The position numbers were made by a program, and so were the translations under genes. The notes below the pieces were generated by a model. It worked only from the letters and a program-made list of their open reading frames with translations, did not search any database and was not told the origin of the DNA. DNA of 64,000 bases from contig CAVSMF010000001.1 in assembly GCA_963728975.1 (NCBI GenBank), positions 558,001-622,000 of the forward strand, in the 5' to 3' direction. This DNA comes from DATFCK01 sp963728975 (GTDB lineage: Bacteria; Verrucomicrobiota; Verrucomicrobiia; Chthoniobacterales; UBA10450). Positions within the stretch are counted from its first letter, which is position 1, and every line of letters begins with the position of its first letter. Below, one piece after another: positions 24,215 to 32,616 of this stretch.

Positions 24215-26945
24215 ATGAAATATCCATCCTTATTCCTCGCCACCCTTATCACATCGGCTTTCGCCCTGTCAGCGCAGTCCCAAAATCTCCTCACAAACGG
24301 AGACTTCGAAACCCCGCCCTTCGCCCCCAGGTACTACCGTCACCGGCTGGACCGTCGCAGGCAGCGGCCATGTCCATGAGGCCGAAGAAGGAGCCACTAC
24401 CCCAAGCCATGCGGTTGCATTGAACATCGGAGGCGATTCTCAAGGCACCACCCTTTCCCAAAGCTTTGCCACCGTCGCCGGAAGAACCTATGTCCTCGAT
24501 TTCGATTCCGGGATTGCCGGAGTCAACAGCAGCAGCCCGCTTCAGCTGAATGTTCAAGTGACCGGGAGCGCCACCCTCCTGAACCAAACCGTCACTCCGC
24601 CCGAAGCCGGGACTTATACCGCCAGTGACGTTGTCTTTCAGCACTATCACTATCTGTTTGTCGCCGACAGCGCCACCACCGAGATCCGCTTTACCGACGT
24701 TGGCTTGGGTAACGCCGCGGCCGACACCCTTCTCGATAGTGTTGCAATTGTCGAAAACAACCTGATTGCCAACCCTGATTTTGAAATGCCGCCTTTTTCC
24801 TCGCCCGGAAACATTTCGGATTGGATCGTGGGTGGAAACCAACACCTCGAGAGCGTGGCCGAGGGCGCTACCTCTCCCACCCATGCCGCTGCGTTCAGTG
24901 CCGGCGGCGACTACCAAGGCAACACTCTTTCCCAGAACTTCTCCACCACCATCGGACAAACCTATTCCGTCGAGTTCGACGCCGGGATTGCCGGACAACG
25001 CAATGGCGATCCTCTCCAGTTGAACGTTCAGGTCGTCGGCGGCGCAACATTGGTCGATCAGAACGTGACCCCGCCGGAGGCATCCACCTTCGATCCAAAT
25101 GCAGTAATCTTTCAGCATTATTATTTCACCTTCACCGCGGACAGTACGACAACTACGTTGACGTTTACTGATATTGGACTGGGCAACAGCGGCGCCGACA
25201 CAATCGTGGATAGCGTCAAGGTGCTTTCCATAACATCCCCCGACCAAGGGGGTAGCCCGACGCCGACGCCGACCCCGATTGCCACTCCCACTCCTACTCC
25301 AAGCACGCTCCCGTTAGGCAACGCCGATTTTGAAAGCGGGCCCTTCAGTACCGTCGGAACGGTAAACCGGTGGACGGTGCAAGGTAACGTGGCGGACATT
25401 GACGAGGGGGCTACCAGCGGAACCCACGGTGCAGCCTTCAGCGCAGGAGCGGATTCTACCGGAGACATGCTCTCGCAACGCTTCTTTACTACTGTGAATC
25501 AGGTTTACACGCTCGACTTCGACGCTGGAGTTTTGGGTACCCCAACTAACGGAGCGACCCTGCAGTTACGCACCCAGGTCCTGGGCAACTCCAGCTGCCT
25601 GGATCAAACCACTACCCCGCCGGTAAGCGGCAGTTTTGATCCGAATTCGGTTCAATTTCAGCATTACCACTTCATCTTTACAGCCGACAGCACTGTCACG
25701 ACGCTGCAATTCAGCGACATCGGTTTGGGGAACGACAGCGCCGATGAAATCCTGGACAGCGTCTCAGTGGATCCGGTGCCGACACCTACGCCCACACCCA
25801 CACCCACACCGACACCTACGCCCACACCCACACCCACACCCACACCCACACCCACACCCACACCCACACCCACGCCAACTCCGACGCCCAGCCCAACCCC
25901 TACCCCGACACCGTCGCCCACGGCAACGCCCACCCCCACGCCTACTCCCAGCCCAACTCCGGGACTTGGCCCTGTAGCGCTCGTTAACGCAGATTTTGAA
26001 ACTGCTCCCTTCAATCTGGACGGCACCGTCAACGGCTGGAACGTCGCCGGCAGTGTCGCAGACAACGCCGAAGGCGCCACCGGCGGCACCCATTCCGCCG
26101 CCTTGAGTTCCGGCGGGGATTCCCAAGGCGATTCGTTATCACAGAGCTTTTCCACCGTCACGGGCGGAATGTACACACTGGATTTCGACGCCGGTATCGC
26201 CGGACAGCGGAGTGGAGATCAGCTGCAAGTGCAGGTCCAACTGATGGGGGGTACGACCCTGCTCAACCAGACGATTACTCCGCCCGATGCAGCGACATTT
26301 AATCCCGCGGCAGTTATCTTCCAGCATTATCAATATACTTTCACAGCCGACAGCACCACCACCACGCTTCGTTTTATTAGCCTCGGTGCCGGTAACGCTC
26401 TGGCTGACCAGGTAATCGATACCGTTGTCGTCTCACTGGTGTCCCAACCCGCGCCAACACCCACTCCGACCCCTACGCCAACACCTGTCCCAACCCCTAC
26501 CCCTACCCCGACCCCTACCCCGACCCCGACACCTACTCCTACTCCCACTCCCACTCCTACGCCTGCGCCTACGCCAACACCTACACCCACTCCGGCGCCA
26601 ACCCCGTCTTCCACTCCAATGGTTCGCGTGTCGGCTTCCACCGGCTTGGTCAACAGCGGAGGAGACGCATTCTTCCGAATCACCGCGGCTCCTGCTGCTT
26701 CCCAACCGGTTACTGTGTTTTACTCGATCTCCGGAAATGCAGTCTACGGAACCGACTACACCCTTAGCGGCCCTTCTGGCCAGATCGTCATTCCGCCCGG
26801 CAATAGCACCGCGGACATCCCATTGCACGCTGTAGCGGGAGTTTCACACCGGAAAGCTTTGAAGGTGAAGCTCAAGCTCAGCAGCGGGATCGGCTACAGA
26901 ACACCTAAACAAGCCGGCAAGGCCGCCATCATCAAAATTAAATAA
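24215..26945 (+). CDS. Large secreted four-module DUF642-like/Calx-beta protein, interrupted by a +1 frameshift
   Basis: ATG 24215 starts a signal peptide ('MKYPSLFLATLITSAFALSAQ') followed by 'NLLTNGDFETPPFAP'. The frame then breaks at about 24329, where one extra A lies between GCCCCC and GGTACT. Removing it joins 'FAP' to 'GTTVTGWTVAGSGHVHE', exactly as in the paralogues, and gives 909 aa. Four modules begin near 24298, 24775, 25319 and 25988. Pro-Thr linkers separate modules 2/3 (short), 3/4 and 4/C-terminus. The C-terminus from about 26620 is Calx-beta-like ('VRVSASTGLVNSGGDAFFRI', 'GNAVYGTDYTLSG') with a basic tail 'GKAAIIKIK'. As sequenced, the intact part begins at 24420 and lacks the export signal. 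Function unknown; surface adhesion or binding is inferred. Confidence 0.82.
25779..25963. repeat. Pro-Thr-encoding hexamer repeat tract
   Basis: Degenerate CCNACN hexamers encode (PT)n with some PS and AT units between modules 3 and 4. The stretch around 25795-25870 is almost pure CCCACA/CACCCA and hence a slippage-prone microsatellite. Confidence 0.9.
26451..26620. repeat. Pro-Thr-encoding hexamer repeat tract
   Basis: Second long CCNACN tract of the same gene, linking module 4 to the Calx-beta-like domain. Third-codon positions vary, so the DNA is more degenerate than the protein. Confidence 0.88.
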
Positions 26946-27038
26946 GCTGTCCAGAGAGAAGACCGCCGCCCTCAAGGACAACTATTTACTTTGCCCCGGC
27001 AGCTTCTTTTTTCCAGGCAAGTCGTAACAATTAGCTTG

Positions 27039-27054
27039 ACTCGGGCCCCCGAGT
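27039..27054. promoter_or_regulatory. Palindrome upstream of the fifth module protein
   Basis: ACTCGGG (27039-27045), CC, CCCGAGT (27048-27054): perfect 7-bp arms 20 bp before GTG 27074. It overlaps a possible -35 TTGACT. It could be an operator or a leader hairpin. No regulator is identifiable. Confidence 0.35.
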
Positions 27055-27073
27055 TTCATAGCCAAGTAGGTCT

Positions 27074-30000
27074 GTGAAATTGGGATGGATACGCCTTGCT
27101 GGGGCGGCAGCGGCACTGCTCTGGATAACTCAAGTTAATGCTCAAAACCTCATTACCAACGGAGATTTCGAGACGCCCCCGTACGCTCCGAGCAGTACCG
27201 TTACGGATTGGACGGTTGGGGGCGCCGGGCACATTCACGAAGCTCCGGAAGGCTCGACCACTCCAACCCATTCCGCCGCCCTAAACATTGGCGCCGACTC
27301 CGAAGGGACAACGCTGTCCCAGGATTTTCCCACCACTAGCGGCCAAGTCTACATCCTCGACTTCGATGCCGGTATCGCCGGACAGCACACGGCCAATCCG
27401 CTTCAGCTCCATGTCGAAGTAATCGGGAACACAACTGTGCTGGATGAAACGGTTACGCCTGCAGAGGTGGGCACGGCGGTAGCCAGTGATGTGGTTTTGA
27501 AGCATTACCACTTCAGGTTCACCGCTAACAGCACGACCACTACCCTGCGGTTTACCGATATCGGCCTTGGCAACAGCGCCGCCGATACTTTGATTGATAC
27601 GGTATCGGTGGCGCTCGATCAAAACTCCCTGGCCAACCCAGACTTCGAGACTGCTCCTTTCAACACCCCCGGAACCGTAACCGGATGGAACGTCGGCGGC
27701 ACTATGTCGGTGGCCGATCGCAGTGACGAAGGAACGGCAGGTGGCGATTACTCAGCCGCGTTTAATATCGGGGGCGACTTACAGAACACGACTCTGGATC
27801 AGAATTTCCCCACTTCCGTCGGTCAAATGTACACCCTGGATTTTTATGCCGGGATTTTTGGGGTACCGGACAACGGCGCCAATCTCCAATTACGCATTCA
27901 GGTCAACGGCAATACCGCCCGGCTAGATCAGACCGTGAGCCCGCCAGTGGCTGGAACATTGGATCCCAATTTGGCGCGATTTCAGCATTATCAGTTCACG
28001 TTTACCGCCGATGCTTCCAGCACCAATCTGAAGTTTTCCGATATGGGCACCGGCAATTCGGGCGCGGACACAATGCTGGACACGGTTTCAGTTTCACCGA
28101 CGGTTGCCGCTACCCCGACGCCAACTCCCACGCCGACGCCGACCCCAACACCGACTCCGACGGCCACGCCGACGCCGACGCCGACGCCAACGCCGACCCC
28201 AACCCCCAACCCCACCACTCTGCCTCTGGCTAACGCGGATTTTGAAACCGGCCCCTTTGCCATGCCTGGGACCGTCACTAATTGGACCGTGGTGGGCAAT
28301 GTTGCTGATATCGATGAAGGAGCTACCGGCGGCACCCATTCGGCCGCCTTTTCTGCCGGTGCCGATTCAGAAGGGGACATGCTTTCGCAGCGATTTTTCA
28401 CCACCGTAAACCAGGTTTACACCCTCGATTTTGATTCGGAGGTCGCGGGTATTCCAGACAACGGCGCCGACCTGCAACTGCGAGTCCAAGTCACCGGCAA
28501 CTCCAGCCCACTAGACGAGACAATAGGTCCACCGGTAGGCACCTTTCAGCATTATCACTATATCTTCACCGCTGACAGCACCACGACGACCCTGAAGTTT
28601 ACCAGCATCGGCCTAGGTAATGCCAGTGCCGATCAGCTTGTCGATACGGTTTCAATTGCACCTGCGCCGAGTCCGACTCCGACCCCAACGCCCACGCCGA
28701 CGCCGACGCCGACTCCAACCCCCACTCCCACTCCAACGCCCACTCCAACTCCAACCCCGACTCCGACCCCAACGCCCACCCCGACTCCAACCCCAACGCC
28801 CACCCCGACTCCGACTCCGACCCCGACTCCGACTCCAACGCCCACCCCGACTCCGACTCCCACGCCCACCCCGACTCCGACCCCAACGCCCACCCCGACT
28901 CCAACCCCAACGCCCACCCCGACTCCGACCCCAACGCCCACCCCGACTCCAACCCCAACACCCACCCCGACCCCAACCCCGACTCCGACCCCCACGCCCA
29001 CTCCGACTCCAACCCCACGCCCACCCCGACTCCGACTCCGACTCCGACCCCAACCCCGACTCCGACCCCCACGCCCACTCCGACTCCAACTCCCACGCCC
29101 ACCCCCACGCCAATTCCGACACCGACTCCCACACCAACCCCCACCGCCACTCCAACCCCTACTCCCACGCCGACTCCAGAACCAACATTGGTAAATGCTG
29201 ATTTTGAAACCGGTCCGTTTTATGCCGACGGCACAGTGACAGGATGGCAGGTTGGCGGCAATGGCCACGTCGCTGATAACCCCGAAGGTGCAACCAGCGG
29301 CACGCACTCCGCAGCCTTAAGTTCGGGCGGAGATTCTCAGGGTGATACCCTTTCGCAAAATCTGACCACAATTAGCGGCCGAATGTACGCATTGGACTTT
29401 GATGCTGGTGTTGCCGGGAAACGAAGCGGGGCCCCATTGCAAGTGCAGGTTCAGGTTTCTGGAACCGGAACATTGCTTAATCAGACGATCACTCCTCCAG
29501 AGGCAGGAACTTTTGATCCAAGCCAGGTGACGTTTCAGCATTACCATTTCACATTCACAGCTAACAGCACGACATCAACGATCCAGTTCACCAGCGTTGG
29601 CTTGGGTAATGCCGCGGCCGATCAGGTGATAGACACGGTTGCTGTGACACTCTTAGCTCAGGGAACACCGACCCCGACCCCCAGTCCTACCCCGACTCCC
29701 ACACCAACGCCCACACCCACACCAGGATCAACCTTGGCAAATGCCGATTTCGAGACCGGTCCGTTTACTACCAGCGGCACCGTTACCGGATGGGTAACTG
29801 GCGGTAATTCCCACGTCGCCGATAACGCCGAAGGTGCAACCAGCGGCACGCACTCCGCAGCTCTGACCGCCGGCGGGGATTCTCAGGGCGATACCCTTTC
29901 TCAAAGTTTGACGACCGTTAGCGGCCGAATGTACGCCTTGGATTTCGATGCCAGCGTTTTCGGTCACCGCAGTGGCGCGGCGTTACAGGTGCAAGTGGAA

Positions 30001-30627
30001 GTGTTGGGAGGAGGGGGAACTCTGCTGAACACCACCATTACCCCGCCGGACGCTGTAACCGCCGATCCTAACCTGGTGATGTTTCAGCACTACCATTTCT
30101 CATTCACGGCGAACACCACCACCTCCACCATTCGATTCACCAGCGTGGGCTTGGGTAATGCCGCTGCTGATCAAGTGATAGACACCGTCGCTGTAACGCT
30201 TTTGCCCGAGGGAACGCCTACCCCGACGCCAACACCCACCCCGGTACCCACTCCCACTCCCACTCCCACTCCTCAACCGATATCCGGACCGCCTCCAACG
30301 GTCCGGATATCGGCTTCGACCAGCGCGGTGCACGCAGGCCAAGACGCGGTGTTCAATGTGACTGCATCCTTTGCTTCAACGCAGTCCCTGACCATCTTCT
30401 ACGACACATCGGGTACGGCAGCTCTTGGAACTGAATACACGCTCGGGGGCACACCGGGCCAGGTGGTCCTTCCGGCCGGCGACACGGCAGTCGAGATCCC
30501 ACTTCATGCCACCGCCGGTCAAATGCACAAAAAGGCCAAGAAGGTGAAACTGAAGCTTCGAGCGGGATCGACTTACAAAGTACCGAAAAAGGCCGGCAAG
30601 GCCGCTACCATCAAGATCCTCCAGTAA
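27074..30627 (+). CDS. Very large secreted five-module DUF642-like/Calx-beta protein, interrupted by a -1 frameshift in the PT tract
   Basis: GTG 27074 opens a signal peptide ('KLGWIRLAGAAAALLWITQVNAQ'). Modules begin with 'NGDFETPPY', 'NPDFETAPF', 'NADFETGPF' (near 28232), 'NADFETGPF' (29197) and 'NADFETGPF' (29737), separated by PT linkers. The linker between modules 3 and 4 is about 170 residues. In that linker, near 29016, AACCCCACGCCC lacks one A relative to the repeating AACCCCAACGCCC. Reading then slips into an Arg/Pro-rich frame that stops at 29194. Restoring the base gives one 1184-aa protein, and the downstream half has no signal peptide of its own. The C-terminus is Calx-beta-like ('VRISASTSAVHAGQDAVF', 'GTEYTLGG') with a basic tail 'KAGKAATIKILQ'. 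Confidence 0.82.
28113..28216. repeat. Pro-Thr-encoding hexamer repeat tract
   Basis: CCNACN units between modules 2 and 3 of the fifth module protein, encoding about 17 PT units. Confidence 0.88.
28665..29184. repeat. Long Pro-Thr-encoding hexamer array (about 520 bp)
   Basis: The longest PT tract in the window. Higher-order 12- and 18-bp repeats are visible (e.g. CCAACGCCCACCCCGACT recurring between 28770 and 28950), indicating recent unequal exchange. It contains the single-base deletion near 29016 that breaks the reading frame. Confidence 0.92.
29665..29729. repeat. Short Pro-Thr-encoding repeat
   Basis: About ten PT-type hexamers between modules 4 and 5 of the same gene. Confidence 0.8.
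30216..30275. repeat. Short Pro-Thr-encoding repeat
   Basis: PT hexamers between module 5 and the Calx-beta-like domain, directly before a perfect inverted repeat. Confidence 0.8.
30277..30313. repeat. Perfect 15-bp inverted repeat inside the coding sequence
   Basis: CCGATATCCGGACCG (30277-30291) and CGGTCCGGATATCGG (30299-30313) are exact reverse complements around a 7-nt loop. They lie at the boundary of the PT linker and the Calx-beta-like domain ('PISGPPPTVRISAS'). No T-run follows, so it is not a standard terminator. Confidence 0.85.
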
Positions 30628-30689
30628 CCAGTCAGTTTGGAAGGAGTGATCGCCCTCAGAAACAGGGAGAGCGTGCCGGACTTTTTGTC

Positions 30690-31109
30690 CTATTCCCCGA
30701 TAATCGTAACCCGAATGTGGCGGTTATGGGGGGCGCGGCGATGCTCAAAAAGAAAGAGCCCCTGCCAGGCACCGAGCTGCATTCGTCCGGAAGCAATAGG
30801 GATCGTTTCGCTCGTGCGCGTCAGGACCATGCGAATGTGGGCAGGCATGTCATCGGCCCCTTCGTCGTCGTGTTCGAACCGGGTTGATTCTTCCGGGACC
30901 AGACGATCGAAGAATTTTTCGAGGTCGCGGCGCGCCGCCGGGGCCGCATTTTCCATCAGGATCAGGCTGCAGCTGGTGTGTTCAACGAAGACGGTGACAA
31001 TGCCAACATCCAGCTGGTGTTTGTCGATCAGGCGCTGGACCTGGTCGGTGATTTCGTAGGTGCCCTTGCCCCGGGTCCGAATTTCGAGTTGATCTGAGCA
31101 AGTCCGCAT
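30690..31109 (-). CDS. YjbQ family protein (UPF0047, secondary thiamine-phosphate synthase-like)
   Basis: A 139-aa protein with the UPF0047 pattern: 'DVGIVTVFVEHTSCSLILMENA', 'DDEGADDMPAHIRMVLTRTSETIPIASGRMQLGAWQGLFLFEHR'. The conserved His (HTSCS, DMPAHI) and Glu residues are present. E. coli YjbQ has weak thiamine-phosphate synthase activity; the physiological role is unsettled. ATG 31109 fits the family start; longer upstream starts run into the divergent hpt promoter region. Divergent from hpt. Confidence 0.92.
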   Translation of the reverse strand: MRTCSDQLEIRTRGKGTYEITDQVQRLIDKHQLDVGIVTVFVEHTSCSLILMENAAPAARRDLEKFFDRLVPEESTRFEHDDEGADDMPAHIRMVLTRTSETIPIASGRMQLGAWQGLFLFEHRRAPHNRHIRVTIIGE

Positions 31110-31187
31110 ATTTTTCCTGAAATTAGCATCGGCATTGATAAATCGCGCATTGATCTTTGCCGGACGCGATGGCCTATTAATGGATCG

Positions 31188-31733
31188 ATGCAAGGCGATT
31201 TGCAGCGGATTCTTTTCCATGAAACGACCATTCTGCGCCGGCTGGACGAGATGGCTGCGGAGATATCGGAGGACTATCGGACCCAAGAGTTAACCGTTAT
31301 AGCAATCTTGAATGGCAGCCTGATGTTCATGGCGGATTTGCTGCGGCGAATCCCGCTGCCGCTGAAGCTGGATTGCCTGAGTGTGGCCAGTTACCATGGG
31401 AAAGTTCAGACCAGCGGCGAAGTAATCTTCAAGCAGATCGCTCTGCCCGATGTGGTCGATCGTCACGTTTTGATCCTGGATGACATTCTTGATAGCGGGC
31501 ATACCCTTGCCGCGATCCGGGACAAGCTGCAAACCGCCAAGCCGCGTTCCATCCGGGTCTGCGTTTTGTTAAGCAAGAAGAAAAGAAGAGCGCGATCGGT
31601 AAAGGCGGATTACGTCGGATTTGAAATTGAAGACGAATTCGTGGTCGGCTACGGGCTCGATTTCATGGAGCGCTATCGCAATCTGCCCTGCATCGGGGTG
31701 CTCCGTCGCGAGCTGGTGGCGGAATCGGTTTGA
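31188..31733 (+). CDS. hpt: Hypoxanthine phosphoribosyltransferase
   Basis: Purine salvage: joins hypoxanthine or guanine to PRPP. The 181-aa protein has the PRPP loop 'VLILDDILDSGHTL', the N-terminal 'ILNGSLMFMADLLRRI', the flexible-loop region 'SYHGKVQTSGEV' and the base-binding end 'KADYVGFEIEDEFVVGYGLDFMERYRNLPCIG'. The stop TGA overlaps the ATG of the downstream MoaD/ThiS-like gene (TGATG), indicating co-translation. Confidence 0.95.
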   Translation: MQGDLQRILFHETTILRRLDEMAAEISEDYRTQELTVIAILNGSLMFMADLLRRIPLPLKLDCLSVASYHGKVQTSGEVIFKQIALPDVVDRHVLILDDILDSGHTLAAIRDKLQTAKPRSIRVCVLLSKKKRRARSVKADYVGFEIEDEFVVGYGLDFMERYRNLPCIGVLRRELVAESV

Positions 31734-31978
31734 TGCAAGTGCGCGTTCAATTATATGCCGGCCTCCGCGACCTGGCGGGGACATCGCACCTGAAGGTGGA
31801 CGTCGCTGACGACGCGTGCGTTCGCGATTTGCTCGAGAGGCTTTACCAGCTGACTCCTTCGCTTCGATCGCACGACAAAAGCCTCCTGATTGGCGCCGGG
31901 GTGGAGTTCGTCCCTCGCACTTACAAACTGAAGCCGGAAGAAGAGATCGCCGTCATGCCGCCCGTCCAGGGAGGATAA
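31733..31978 (+). CDS. MoaD/ThiS-family sulfur carrier protein
   Basis: An 81-aa ubiquitin-like beta-grasp protein ending in the diagnostic Gly-Gly ('AVMPPVQGG') that becomes adenylated and thiocarboxylated. The core 'VRVQLYAGLRDLAGTSHLKVDV' and 'YKLKPEEEIAVMPPVQGG' favours MoaD (molybdopterin synthase small subunit) over ThiS. No other molybdenum-cofactor or thiamine gene is nearby. Start ATG 31733 shares its A with the hpt stop. Confidence 0.88.
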   Translation: MQVRVQLYAGLRDLAGTSHLKVDVADDACVRDLLERLYQLTPSLRSHDKSLLIGAGVEFVPRTYKLKPEEEIAVMPPVQGG

Positions 31979-31995
31979 GCCAGCCACCGGTTGGT

Positions 31996-32481
31996 TCAGT
32001 CCCGGAAATTCTTGAAACTTGTGGCCACCCCAAAATCGCGGCTCCGCAGGAATCCGATTACTTCCTGCAATTCGTCTTTCTTTTTTCCGGTAACGCGGAC
32101 CTGACGATCCTGGAGCTGGCTTTGGACCTTGAAGTTCTGCGACTTGATAGCTTGAATAATTTCCTTGGCCTTGTCGCCTTCCAGGCCTTGCCGAATTTTC
32201 AAATCCTGCCGGGCGCGCCCCATCGAGGAGACTTCCGGTTCCAGCTGCTCGAGGTTGCGCAGATCGACGCCGCGTTTTGACAATCTGCCAACGACGATTT
32301 CGCGCAATGCCTTCAGCCGGGAGGCGTCATCCGCGCTTAATACAATGGTCTCTTTTTCGCACACAATTTCCGCTTTGGCGTCCTTGAAATCAAAGCGCGT
32401 GGCCAATTCCTTGCGCGCCTGGTTCAAAGCGTTATCGACCTCTTGTCTATCTACTTCGGAAACGATGTCGAACGATGGCAT
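31996..32481 (-). CDS. YajQ family nucleotide/c-di-GMP-binding protein
   Basis: A 161-aa UPF0234 protein with the invariant start 'MPSFDIVSEVDRQEVDNALNQA', plus 'TRFDFKD', 'RRGVD-like KRGVDLRNLE', 'QAIKSQNFKVQSQLQDRQVRVTGKKKDELQEVI' and the C-terminal 'DFGVATSFKNFRD'. Homologues bind c-di-GMP or nucleotides and act as effectors in some pathogens; the role here is unknown. Convergent with moaD and divergent from the TPR lipoprotein. Confidence 0.95.
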   Translation of the reverse strand: MPSFDIVSEVDRQEVDNALNQARKELATRFDFKDAKAEIVCEKETIVLSADDASRLKALREIVVGRLSKRGVDLRNLEQLEPEVSSMGRARQDLKIRQGLEGDKAKEIIQAIKSQNFKVQSQLQDRQVRVTGKKKDELQEVIGFLRSRDFGVATSFKNFRD

Positions 32482-32616
32482 ACAATAATCCGATTATCTT
32501 CGCGGTTGCCGGTGCAGCCGGTCAATGATCACGTTCAATTTGGGCGAGACAGAGCCTCCCTCCAAGTGAGTTTTTTTAGGCCCCAATCAAAATTCCGTTT
32601 TCTGAGCTGCGGCTGC

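Noticed and set aside
24121..24423. 100-aa open frame overlapping the start of the fourth module protein
   Set aside because: It is a different frame over the signal-peptide region, without domain or coding character; the frameshifted module protein accounts for the sequence.
25779..29184. Repeat arrays that might be taken for CRISPR
   Set aside because: Units are 6-18 bp without unique spacers, and they encode in-frame Pro-Thr linkers.
28599..29307. Long minus-strand open frames encoding Val-Gly or Trp-Glu-Ser-Gly repeats opposite the PT tracts
   Set aside because: They are by-products of the CCNACN repeat read on the other strand; they have no start context, no domain, and the plus-strand frame explains the sequence.
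29188..30627. Independent gene starting at TTG 29188
   Set aside because: It starts in the middle of a PT linker followed by a module start, has no signal peptide, and restoring one base fuses it to the upstream gene.
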